8,660 bases of DNA from Desulfobulbus sp. (lineage in GTDB: Bacteria > Desulfobacterota > Desulfobulbia > Desulfobulbales > Desulfobulbaceae). The DNA is taken from positions 1 through 8,660 of the forward strand of contig JAQUEZ010000248.1 in the NCBI GenBank assembly GCA_028684915.1, in the 5' to 3' direction. The notes beneath the pieces were generated by a model, which was not told the origin of the DNA, did not search any database, and worked only from the letters and a program-made list of their open reading frames with translations. Each line of letters starts with the position of its first letter. Positions within the stretch are counted from its first letter, which is position 1. Made by a program: the position numbers and the translations under genes. Positions 1 through 6,607 of the stretch are shown piece after piece.

Positions 1-84
1 TGGCCATGACGGTAAGAAGCTAGTGTGTCCAATGAATCCAAAGGGAATCATGACAAAGTATGGCGCGACCTGCTTTCGTAACAT
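1..84 (-). CDS. Possible 5' end of another cassette gene, cut by left edge
   Basis: An open reading frame begins with ATG at 84-82 and stays open for 28 codons to the window edge (begins MLRKQVAPYF, ends HTSFLPSWP); a second ATG lies at 51-49. It starts 14 bases after a GTTGGGC core-like site (105-99) on the same strand, the place where an integron cassette gene would start. I recognise no family and see no clear ribosome binding site. A competing frame on the plus strand is open from base 2 to a stop at 179-181 and looks equally protein-like, so the coding strand is undecided. Confidence 0.25.
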   Translation of the reverse strand, partial: MLRKQVAPYFVMIPFGFIGHTSFLPSWP

Positions 85-98
85 GTTGATATTACGAG

Positions 99-105
99 GC
101 CCAAC
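99..105 (-). other. Integron core-like site GTTGGGC
   Basis: The minus strand reads GTTGGGC, matching the GTTRRRY core consensus that bounds integron cassettes. It lies 39 bases past the stop codon of the 513-145 gene, so it could be the proximal core (R') of that cassette's attC. I could not find a convincing partner RYYYAAC core or matched L boxes in the AT-rich sequence on its other side, so this is only a half-site call. Confidence 0.35.
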
Positions 106-144
106 TGAATTTTGTGGCCATAGCTTTTTTGATAATTTTACATG

Positions 145-513
145 TTATAAATTTTTTAAAAAAAGACAAAATGCATTATAGTGAACACTAAACTCAAATA
201 AGTTAGGAAATTTTGGTCTTGGTTTATAAAGTACTTCATTGAATTTTAAAACGGGATGACAACCATAGCCAAGAACATTCTCTTTTGAGTTTATAAACAG
301 GAAAATAGGTTCTATGAATAACCTGACAATGGATCTTTTTCTATCAGGTGATTTTATCAAAACAACAGTCTGCCCAGTTAAGTCCCTAAATTCACCTCGC
401 CCTTTATACTCTTCACACCCTTTAAAATAATATACTTTTTCAGGTGTAAGACCTGGTATGTGAGTACCTGGTTGGATTTTTTTAATTTTATTTAATAGTT
501 GATTCTTGTTCAT
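145..513 (-). CDS. Hypothetical integron cassette protein, 122 aa
   Basis: Complete ORF with ATG at 513-511 and TAA at 147-145. The product is basic and rather hydrophobic toward its C-terminus (for example the stretch RLFIEPIFLFINSKEN), without a signal peptide, a clear transmembrane helix or a motif I can name. The ATG lies 22 bases after a core-like GTTCGGC (542-536), the usual layout of a cassette gene behind its recombination site, and the strand agrees with the other cassette ORFs. No good Shine-Dalgarno is visible. The coding sequence is much more AT-rich than the nearby intron and integrase DNA, typical of captured cassettes of foreign origin. Function unknown; that it is a cassette gene is inferred from position. 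Confidence 0.6.
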   Translation of the reverse strand: MNKNQLLNKIKKIQPGTHIPGLTPEKVYYFKGCEEYKGRGEFRDLTGQTVVLIKSPDRKRSIVRLFIEPIFLFINSKENVLGYGCHPVLKFNEVLYKPRPKFPNLFEFSVHYNAFCLFLKNL

Positions 514-535
514 TTCGTCAAGTTTGGTTAGAGGC

Positions 536-600
536 GCCGAACGTGGAATTCACCGGAAACCGCGTAGTGTGCAGTTTCCGGTGAAATGACTGGACTGGTT
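536..600 (-). other. attC recombination site, proximal part, interrupted by intron remnant
   Basis: The minus strand has an R'-like core GTTCGGC at 542-536 (fourth base differs from the GTTRRRY consensus). Next to it is a perfect 12-bp inverted repeat, 549-560 with 574-585, around a 13-nt loop: the palindromic body expected of attC. The plus-strand sequence GGTT at 597-600 would be the start of the distal core. Its remainder, TTGGGC, appears at 938-943 after a group II intron 3' end. Joining the two parts gives an attC of about 70 bp with cores GCCCAAC and GTTCGGC, within the normal attC size range. Confidence 0.55.
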
Positions 601-845
601 ATAAGATTTATGATTACGATTCGTATCGTTTATACAGGTATTTTAGATAATAGTTTTCGTGATGGATGATTTTTGTTTTTATTATATCCAACGGCTAAAT
701 GTAGAACTGGTTGGAAATAAGGAGGAATTGACCAATGAAAATTTTTATCTTTATTTATTTCCATTGAAAGTAAATGTGGCTTTTCTTCGTAGCGAAAATA
801 TTCAGGCTTTCTATCAAAGATCTATGGGTAAACATTCATTACCCG
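601..845. other. AT-rich block of unknown origin between attC half and intron tail
   Basis: This stretch sits where the 5' part of a group II intron should be but has no intron-like sequence and differs in composition from both sides. On the plus strand there is a strong Shine-Dalgarno (AAGGAGG, 720-726) 8 bases before an ATG at 735, but that frame closes after 10 codons (MKIFIFIYFH). A longer plus frame from 659 runs through it into the intron tail and looks accidental. A short inverted repeat (TCCAAC/GTTGGA) flanks about 690-715. I cannot say what it encodes, if anything. Confidence 0.4.
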
Positions 846-938
846 GCTACGGCTCGGTAGCTCATGGGAACCGCCTAGTGCGGACCCGCATGCTAGGTGG
901 TGTGGGGGCTGGGAGAGAGATTCCCTCGGCTACCCGAT
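845..938 (+). mobile_element. 3' end of a group II intron (domains V and VI), truncated
   Basis: Domain V folds cleanly at 870-901: a 9-bp basal helix (ACCGCCTAG with CTAGGTGGT), a 2-nt TG bulge at 891-892 on the 3' side, and a 4-bp distal helix TGCG/CGCA closed by GACC. Domain VI follows at 902-938, with a candidate branch-point adenosine at 932 and a 3' end CCGAT. The next bases TTGGGC complete an attC core. The intron lies on the plus strand, opposite to the cassette genes. No domain I or intron-encoded protein belongs to it, so it is a dead 5'-truncated copy. The left limit is approximate. Confidence 0.7.
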
Positions 939-1300
939 TGGGCCATCTTGTCAATCTTGTCAAGGTTGCCGAGTGCCATCTGTATCAATGAATCGCAACG
1001 TTTCATTGGCAACAGGTCCAATGCAAAATGAGAGGCCAGATAGCAGAAGACAAAGGCAAAGGTGGGATCGCTGAATTCATCTGGAGACTGTTCCGCACTG
1101 GATACATATGATGCCAGCGCGCCCTCCGTTGCAAGCTTCCGCCTCTTTTCTGTGGCCTTGAGCCCTCGTCGCTTCAGACTGACAAGTGGCCCAAGATGAA
1201 ATAGGTCTTCCTTGGCATTGCCAAATGGCACGGATTCAAGGGCATCAGCATAGGCTTCAGCGATATCGGTTAGCCAGGCATTATCGGTTTCGGGAATCAT
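893..1300 (-). CDS. Hypothetical integron cassette protein with intron-altered C-terminus
   Basis: ATG at 1300-1298, 33 bases after the core site GTTGGGC (1340-1334), stop TAG at 895-893. The product is 135 aa, apparently soluble and mostly helical, with segments such as LTDIAEAYADALESVPFGN near the N-terminus and FCYLASHFALDLLPMKR near residue 90. I recognise no family. The frame runs through the attC core (GGCCCAA, 944-938) into the antisense of the group II intron tail, so roughly the last 16 residues (after KMAQ) are encoded by intron DNA and are not original. In many cassettes the ORF ends close to or inside attC, so the original protein was probably about 120 aa or slightly longer. Expression would need transcription from an upstream cassette promoter. 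Confidence 0.55.
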   Translation of the reverse strand: MIPETDNAWLTDIAEAYADALESVPFGNAKEDLFHLGPLVSLKRRGLKATEKRRKLATEGALASYVSSAEQSPDEFSDPTFAFVFCYLASHFALDLLPMKRCDSLIQMALGNLDKIDKMAQSGSRGNLSPSPHTT

Positions 1301-1333
1301 ATAGCGTTTCTGTGCAAGCGGGTCCGCCTATCG

Positions 1334-1398
1334 GCCCAACGTTCGAAGTGAGGGGCGATGCGCGGCTTTATCGCGCAGCGTCTCCTCTACTGCATGGT
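1334..1398 (-). other. attC recombination site, split by a group II intron (remainder at 2107-2111)
   Basis: On the minus strand the proximal core is GTTGGGC (1340-1334). After a 6-nt spacer, AGTGAGG (1347-1353, plus strand) pairs with CCTC-T-ACT (1384-1391), leaving T1388 unpaired: the L-box helix with an extrahelical base that is characteristic of attC. Inside it TGCGCG (1359-1364) pairs with CGCGCA (1372-1377). GT at 1397-1398 joined to TAGGC at 2107-2111 restores GTTAGGC, that is R'' GCCTAAC on the minus strand, which pairs with R' apart from one G-T wobble. Total length without the intron is 70 bp. It would be the attC of the disrupted cassette gene at 4322-2123, whose stop codon lies 11 bases from the core. 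Confidence 0.7.
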
Positions 1399-2106
1399 GT
1401 ACGCTCGGCATGGGCGTGAACTTATGGGGCGCAAGTCCCCTGTACGTAGAATCCAATCACTGCCTTTTGGCAGCGATACCAAAGTACTAGCCGGCGGCAA
1501 GGGCGTCTCCGCGAGGAGGGGTCTGAAGGAAGCCCGAGCGCAAAGCTATGAGCCGACGGACAGAAACAGCATATGAGGACGAGTCACCGGGCAAGTCAGC
1601 ACCACATGACGAAGTCCCACGGGTTCAGGTGATACGGTAAATGCTGCGGTTGTGTAGCGACAGTTCTCGTTCTTATCCGGGGAGATCTGCTCCACATGCG
1701 TTTCGTAAAGAAAAGCGCGGTTTCCGGTAACGGTCTCCGTGATGGAGCAGAAGTCAGCAGAGGCCATAGTAGACAGGTCGTCACCACTGATGGCAGTGTG
1801 GTGGCTGGAAACAAGCCCGGCATAGAGAGCCGGGAAGACTTACCCTGTCGAAGGGCCGAACTTGAAGAGGGGGATGTCATTCCTCATGAGCTCCATATCG
1901 CGTTGAACCCGACCGGGCGAGCGAACACAATGGGCGCGTCATGGGAATTAAGCTCACCAAGATAGTCGCGGTTACTGCCGTCTTTTCAAAGAACTGAAGC
2001 TATCGATTGACCGGCCACGGCCCGTCTCTCTTTGGGAACCGCCTGGTGCGGACCCGCATGCCAGGTGGTGTGGAGGCCGGGGGAGAAAAACCCCCGGCTA
2101 TCCGAT
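1397..2106 (+). mobile_element. Group II intron without an encoded protein, inserted in attC
   Basis: The 5' end is about GTGTACG (1397-1403), close to the GTGYG start of group II introns. Domain I elements familiar from bacterial group II introns follow, for example GGGGCGCAAGTCCCC at 1426-1440, the CCGGGCAAGTC region near 1588, GACGAAGTCCCACGGG near 1608 and TCGAAGGGCCGAAC near 1849. Domain V lies at 2038-2069 (9-bp helix, TG bulge 2059-2060, distal TGCG/CGCA helix). Domain VI at 2070-2106 has a bulged-A candidate near 2100 and ends CCGAT. At about 710 nt it has no room for a reverse transcriptase; only some 160 nt separate the domain I-like part from domain V. It lies antiparallel to the cassette genes within an attC, the habit described for group IIC-attC introns. 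Class assignment is inferred; boundaries are uncertain by 1-2 bases. Confidence 0.75.
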
Positions 2107-2586
2107 TAGGCATTTGCTGTTGTTAGCAGATGGCATCATATGCAAAACTTGAAGGGGAAATCTCCTCGCCATTAGCAAAACGAGGAAACTCTGCACCCTC
2201 GTACATACCAAACTCATCACTAAAATGCTCAAATTCTATGACAAATGGCACGGGTGCAGGATATTCGAATGTTTCTTTTAACCTTATTTCGTCAACATAA
2301 TGGAGTAAGTACTCTTTAGTTACAGGGTGCTCTCTGCTATTAACTTTGCAGTAATGTTTCCGTACAAAATCATAAAAAGATAATTTATCAGGGATTTTTT
2401 TATGATGCTTATCAAATGACGATTTTATAATTTCTGATAGCAAGCTCGCAAGTTGAAAGCATGATTTTAGAAATGCTGGCAAAACCACATCCGGCTTTAT
2501 ATTGTCTTTAGCCTCGTAAAGGAAATGATTTGGTGGATATGATATGAATAATACTCTCGAAGAAATTTTAAAAGCGAGAACGCTGC

Positions 2587-2594
2587 ACAAATAT
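2587..2594. repeat. Target site duplication of the IS, left copy
   Basis: ACAAATAT is repeated exactly at 3897-3904, directly outside the other end of the IS. An 8-bp duplication is the usual signature of ISL3-family insertion. Its perfect state points to a recent, simple transposition. Confidence 0.9.
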
Positions 2595-2619
2595 GGCTCC
2601 TCGCTGTTTCAAGTGGGTA
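2595..2619. repeat. IS left terminal inverted repeat (25 bp, perfect)
   Basis: Begins GGCTCCTCGCTG and ends AAGTGGGTA; the reverse complement is found at 3872-3896. Beyond base 25 the two ends differ at one position and then agree for two more bases. The stop codon of the transposase lies inside the right repeat. Confidence 0.92.
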
Positions 2620-2661
2620 GGCTCTTGATTCTTTGGGGGGAGACTTGGTAAAAGCTGCACC

Positions 2662-3882
2662 ATGAAAGATCTCGAACTATTCCAGCTGGCCCTTGGCTTG
2701 AAACCACCGTGGCAGGTTTCATCGTTAGAATTCAATCCCGAACAAAAGCGCCTTGATATCAAGATCGATTTTCAAAAAGGGAGCACCTTTCTCTGCCCTG
2801 AATGCGGCCACCTCGACCTGAAAGCGCACGACACCGTTGAAAAAAGCTGGCGCCATTTGAACTTCTTCCAGCACGAGGCCTACCTAACTGCCAGGGTGCC
2901 CAGGATAGATTGCCCAAAGTGCGGGGTACGTATGATTGACAACCTGCCATGGGCTCGTCGGGACAGTGGTTTCACGCTCTTTTTTGAAGCAATGATCATG
3001 ACCTTGGTTAAATCCATGCCGGTCAAAACCTTGGCAGCTTTCGTTGGTGAGCACGACACTCGACTTTGGCGTATTTTGCATCACTACGTCGATCAGGGGC
3101 GTGATCAAGTCGACCATTCCACCGTCAAGCACGTTGGCGTCGATGAGACTTCCAGCAAGAAGGGGCACAACTATGTAAGTCTCTTTGTCGACCTTGAAAA
3201 ATCTCGCATCCTCTATGCCACTGAAGGCAAGGATGCCTCAACAGTGAAACGATTTCAAGAGGATTTGTTAGCACACAACGGTACCACAGAAGCAATTACA
3301 GAATTCTGCAGTGACATGTCTCCGGCCTTCATCAAAGGGGTTAAGGAAGCTTTTCCGACAGCTCACCTGACGTTTGATAAATTTCACATTATGAAAATCA
3401 TCAACGAAGCTGTTGACGAGGTGCGTCGCCAGGAGCAAAAAGAGAGACCTGAGTTGACAAAAACACGCTATATCTGGCTAAAGAATCAAAATAATTTGAC
3501 AACAGCACAGCTCAAAACCCTTGAAGATTTGCAGGTCAAAAAACTGAATTTAAAAACTTCTCGTGCCTACCACATCCGTCTCAACTTTCAAGATTTCTTT
3601 ACCCAACCCAATGAGTCCGCAGAACTTTTCCTGAAAAAATGGTATTTCTGGGCTACCCATAGCCGTTTGCAGCCCATCAAAGATGCCGCATATACAATTA
3701 AACGCCACTGGGACGGAGTACTCCGCTGGTTTCATGCCAAAATCAACAACGGTATGCTGGAAGGATTCAACAGCCTCGTCCAAGCAGCAAAGGCCAGGGC
3801 GCGAGGGTATCGCACCACCCGCAATCTCATCGCCATGATATATCTCATTGGTGGAAAGCTGAATTTTGGCTTACCCACTTGA
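2662..3882 (+). CDS. ISL3-family transposase, 406 aa
   Basis: A DDE transposase that cuts and joins the ends of its own IS. An N-terminal zinc-binding region has CPECG (C45, C48) and CPKCG (C84, C87), as usual for ISL3 transposases. The catalytic domain shows D161 in GVDETSSKKGHNY, D218 in FCSDMSPAF and E367 in NNGMLEGFNSLV, a complete DDE set. The length is usual for the family and there are no internal stops. The ATG at 2662 is the first plausible start; the nearest purine-rich stretch (GGGGGGAGA, 2635-2643) is rather far upstream for a ribosome binding site, and no strong promoter is visible, as is usual for such elements. The stop codon overlaps the right inverted repeat. Likely functional. 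Confidence 0.93.
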   Translation: MKDLELFQLALGLKPPWQVSSLEFNPEQKRLDIKIDFQKGSTFLCPECGHLDLKAHDTVEKSWRHLNFFQHEAYLTARVPRIDCPKCGVRMIDNLPWARRDSGFTLFFEAMIMTLVKSMPVKTLAAFVGEHDTRLWRILHHYVDQGRDQVDHSTVKHVGVDETSSKKGHNYVSLFVDLEKSRILYATEGKDASTVKRFQEDLLAHNGTTEAITEFCSDMSPAFIKGVKEAFPTAHLTFDKFHIMKIINEAVDEVRRQEQKERPELTKTRYIWLKNQNNLTTAQLKTLEDLQVKKLNLKTSRAYHIRLNFQDFFTQPNESAELFLKKWYFWATHSRLQPIKDAAYTIKRHWDGVLRWFHAKINNGMLEGFNSLVQAAKARARGYRTTRNLIAMIYLIGGKLNFGLPT

Positions 3883-3896
3883 AACAGCGAGGAGCC
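3872..3896. repeat. IS right terminal inverted repeat (25 bp, perfect)
   Basis: Reverse complement of 2595-2619, ending CAGCGAGGAGCC. The second copy of the target duplication ACAAATAT follows immediately at 3897-3904. Confidence 0.92.
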
Positions 3897-4343
3897 ACAA
3901 ATATTATGATCTATTATCTTTGGCTTTGCTGATACAAAGTTCGACCTAAATACGTTAAGTAATTTCGTGTGTGTTATTTCAGATAATTTATCAATATTTT
4001 CATTCGGCAGTAAGTACACACAGCTCAGAAACCCATGAAATAATGAGTAATAACTTAGAAAGTAGAATGACGTCCATGAATGAGACTCTTTTGCAATCAA
4101 AGATTCTTGATACATTGCAGACGCAGAGAATATTTCTTTAAGCGCCTTATGTACCCTGATATTCCATAAGAAATTCTCCTCTGGTGGGCTGCTTTTGAAA
4201 TGCTTGGAGTATTTTGATTTCCATGAATCGATATACTTCCTTTGGGCGCTCGATATAGGCACCATTTTATTCAACTGGTCAAAGTTTGATGTCACATATT
4301 CCGTATAATCTTCAAGTGCCAAGATGTACTCCTCTTCACCGAT

Positions 4344-4400
4344 GCCTAATCGCGGAGCTGACTTCAGCTCCGCGATTCATGGCGACGCAGTCGCCATGAA
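4344..4400. repeat. Two overlapping perfect hairpins at the cassette boundary
   Basis: Hairpin 1 has a 14-bp perfect stem (4348-4361 with 4364-4377) and only 2 nt between the arms. Hairpin 2 has an 11-bp perfect stem (4376-4386 with 4390-4400) and a 3-nt GCA loop; the two share TT at 4376-4377. On the minus strand the structure runs into ATTAGGC (4350-4344), a near match to a GTTAGGC core, 21 bases before the TTG start of the first cassette gene. No T-run follows on either strand, so it is not an ordinary terminator. It may be part of an attI/attC junction or a transcript-protecting structure in the cassette leader. Confidence 0.6.
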
Positions 4401-4644
4401 CAAGTAATTATGTAGTTTCTCGATAACAAGCACAGCTTTGTACACAAGCTCACCAACGCTCCCGTGGCATCGGGGTACCCGGTCGGCAAAAGGTTATGAT
4501 CAAAAAAGGCTGTAACCAATCGAATTCAAGTGGTTTTTATTTTTTTCAGATAAAACACCTTGACCGAATTTATGTCAATCTTTTATCTTTTGATTGCTTG
4601 ATAACAACCACATTTCGCCTATTATACAGTTTCTGTTTATCCCT
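4401..4644. other. Intergenic region between intI and the cassettes (expected attI/Pc area)
   Basis: This is where an integron carries its primary attachment site attI and the leftward cassette promoter. I see no gene. No full GTTRRRY core with paired repeats stands out, and I cannot point to a convincing leftward promoter; CATAAT-like and TTGTTA-like elements near 4405-4425 on the minus strand are wrongly spaced. The right end holds the probable intI promoter. Function is inferred from position only. Confidence 0.4.
4598..4625 (+). promoter_or_regulatory. Candidate intI promoter
   Basis: TTGATA (4598-4603) and TATTAT (4620-4625) each match the sigma-70 consensus at five of six positions and are 16 bases apart. 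Transcription would begin about ten bases before the ATG at 4645, leaving a very short leader without a Shine-Dalgarno. A second, weaker pair (TTGACC at 4560, TATCTT at 4584) lies upstream. No LexA-like operator was seen. Confidence 0.45.
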
Positions 4645-6080
4645 ATGAGACCTTTACCGCCAAAGCTGCTCCGAGCCTACCAGGAACAGCTGAGCGCATC
4701 CGACATAGACCGTAAACAACATGCCTATTACCTGAAGTGGTTTCGCTAATATTATGATTTTTGCCTGAAATATTCACTTAAGAGAACCAGCCCTGAAACA
4801 CGTGCATCTTTTCGTGCAAAATTAACCAGTAAGGGTCAGGCCGACGATCTTGTACGTCAGGCTGATTAGGCAGTGGAACTTTACATGCAACTGGCCGGGA
4901 ACTTGCCGGCAATGGAGGCCAAGAATATACCGCCAGCAACCGGGGACCTTTCCTGTCAAGAAACGCTGAAAAATGATCTTGGCACGGACCAGATATGTTC
5001 GACAGAGGAGAGGTTAATACAGGGGGGATTAGCTCAACCAGACGGTACGAGGAAAGAGTCTCGTCTCCATGCCATTAGTGACAGGGGCAAAATAGCCAGC
5101 CCAACCGCTGCCACAGGAACTGACTGGACTCAACTCTATGATGACTTGCACTCTGCTATCCAGGTGTGCCATTACTCGCCCAAAACATTGCGTTCCTACC
5201 GGTCATGGATTCGGCAATTCCAAACTTTTGTCAAGAGCAAGGATGCATCGTTCATAGGAGTGGATGATGTAAAAGGATTTCTCACCTGGCTGGCCGTTGA
5301 ACGGCATGTTTCGGCATCCAGTCAGAACCTCGCCTTCAACAGCCTGCTCTTTTTTTTCCGCAATGTATTGGGAAAGGAATTCGGTACAATTGAAGGAGTA
5401 GTACGTGCAAAAAAACGGCCGTACATTCCGGTTGTTCTTGACCGAACCGAAGTCGACCGGGTTGTCGACGAACTGTCTCACCCATACAGCCTGATTGTTA
5501 AACTGCTCTATGGTTGTGGTCTTCGTCTATTCGAATGCCTGCAATTACGAATACAATGCTTTAACTTCAGCGCTGGAATACTGACGATACATGATGGCAA
5601 GGGAAAAAAAGATAGAACCGTGCCCATTCCTGAAATATTGGTTCCAGAGTTGAAAGAACAGATGGGCAGAGTGGGGGAACAGCACCAACAGGATGTAGAA
5701 GCGGATTACGACGGTGTTTTTTTAGTCAACGCTTTGGAGCTTAAATATAAGAATGCGGCCAAGGAATTGATCTGGCAATGGATGTTTCCGGCCCAAAAGT
5801 TGACGCAGGTCAAAGAAAGCCAGGAATTGAGGCGTTATCTCTCCACCCTTCCTTGGTGCAAAAGGCGATTCGCACGGCAGTGCAAAAAAACAAAATACCA
5901 AAAAGAGTTACAGCTCACACCTTCCGGCACAGCTTTGCCAGTCATCTCTTGCAGGCCAATTATGACATCCGCACCATCCAGGAACTGCTTGGCCATTCCA
6001 ATGTGAGGACGACGATGATCTATACCCACACAGTTCGCAGTCGAACCCTGAAAGAAGCTAAGAGCCCACTGGATTTTTAA
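4645..6080 (+). pseudogene. intI: Integron integrase (tyrosine recombinase), inactivated
   Basis: IntI inserts and excises cassettes between attI and attC. The frame opens with ATG at 4645 (MRPLPPKLLRAYQEQ) and is broken by TAA at 4747-4749 (codon 35), TAG at 4867-4869 (codon 75) and a one-base deletion between 5839 and 5840, where CGTTATC-TCTCCAC should encode RYHLH. Repaired, it would be 478 aa, long for IntI because of a linker of about 70 residues between two N-terminal segments. Catalytic residues survive: R in GLRLFECL (5524), H and R in HTFRHSF (5916, 5925), H in LLGHSN (5994) and Y in MIYTH (6021). The segment [18 protein letters not shown] (about 5739-5795) is the extra IntI-specific region between the recombinase boxes and separates it from XerC/D. 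It diverges from the cassette genes, as intI should. Confidence 0.9.
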
Positions 6081-6600
6081 GGGGTATGGCTTGCTCACGG
6101 AGGTAAATAAACCAGGACAAAGTCAGCAACTCCAATAACCGCTGAGCTAACCTTTTTCCTGGCACCCTTGGCCATGCGTGCAAGATCCGAGCTTGAGGTT
6201 ATTCCTGATTATCCTTGGGCGGCAGAGTCAAGACCTTTCCAATTTACATTGACGGAGCCCAGAAAACGTGTGCGCTTTCTTTGCCTGGTGTGCTCGTTCT
6301 GTGTCGGCGCGATCCGGAGGCTTTTAAGTTCGGCTACCATGTTTTGTGGTCTCAGACAACAATTAACCCATTGTTCTTACACGGATAAATGCGAATGCTC
6401 CAGGTAGAGCGAGAGAAGGGGCCGGGGGGGCTCATACGTATTCAGCCTGCGGGTCGCGTAATTGCAACTTCGTAAAATACCAACCCAAGGAGATGAATAT
6501 GATTATTGTAGTTTCGTACTCTCTCCGGCACGTCCCTTGTTCCGGAGTTTTCACCTTTGAGACACGGTCGCGGGGGCGTATTGATGCCAACAAATCAGGA
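6081..6600. other. Region without a convincing gene after intI
   Basis: No ORF here has recognisable protein character. A plus frame at 6168-6407 has a Cys/Ser/Arg-rich product and no ribosome binding site. A plus frame at 6493-6696 has a good Shine-Dalgarno (AAGGAG, 6487-6492) but overlaps the lipoprotein gene below in another frame; it may be what is left of an earlier gene start. No tRNA, attC or terminator was found. Confidence 0.45.
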
Positions 6601-6607
6601 GCACATT

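Larger units (their letters stand above)
2595..3896 (+). mobile_element. Complete ISL3-family insertion sequence, 1302 bp
   Basis: The ends are 25-bp perfect inverted repeats (2595-2619 and 3872-3896, beginning GGCTCCTCGCTG), flanked by the 8-bp direct repeat ACAAATAT. A single intact transposase gene fills the element. Family, size, repeat type and duplication length all fit ISL3. It sits inside the leftward cassette gene and is oriented against it. Perfect ends, intact gene and perfect duplication suggest it arrived later than the lesions in the integrase. Confidence 0.93.
2123..4322 (-). pseudogene. Cassette gene split by an IS element and a 5-bp duplication
   Basis: The 5' part runs from a TTG start (4322-4320), with Shine-Dalgarno GAGGAG (4334-4329) six bases upstream, to the IS at 3896. 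The 3' part resumes at 2586 after one copy of the target duplication is removed and ends with TAA at 2125-2123. The two parts are in different frames. A tandem GATAT duplication (2536-2540, 2541-2545) explains this exactly, since deleting one copy restores a continuous frame of 294 codons. The rebuilt protein is probably soluble. Residues around 88-95 (FLSYYSLFH) and a later REYYSYPPN resemble helical motifs of HEPN-type proteins; that is only a tentative fold suggestion. An attC (1334 to 2111, intron-split) follows the stop codon. Codons are AT-rich compared with the IS. It cannot give a full-length protein now. Confidence 0.7.

Noticed and set aside
659..991. 110-codon plus-strand ORF
   Set aside because: Its second half is intron domains V and VI and attC sequence, and it has no suitable ribosome binding site; it is read as an accidental frame through composite DNA.
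1186..1965. Several overlapping ORFs of 70-95 codons on both strands
   Set aside because: They cover either the antisense of the cassette gene or the structured intron RNA; none has a ribosome binding site or protein-like composition.
3732..4322. Complete 196-aa protein
   Set aside because: Its last part is encoded by the IS right end in antisense; the real gene continues on the other side of the IS.
4345..4400. Rho-independent terminator at the twin hairpins
   Set aside because: No run of T follows either stem on either strand.
4401..4644. LexA box controlling intI
   Set aside because: I looked for a CTGT-N8-ACAG type palindrome in the promoter region and found none; isolated CTGT and ACAG pieces are not correctly spaced.
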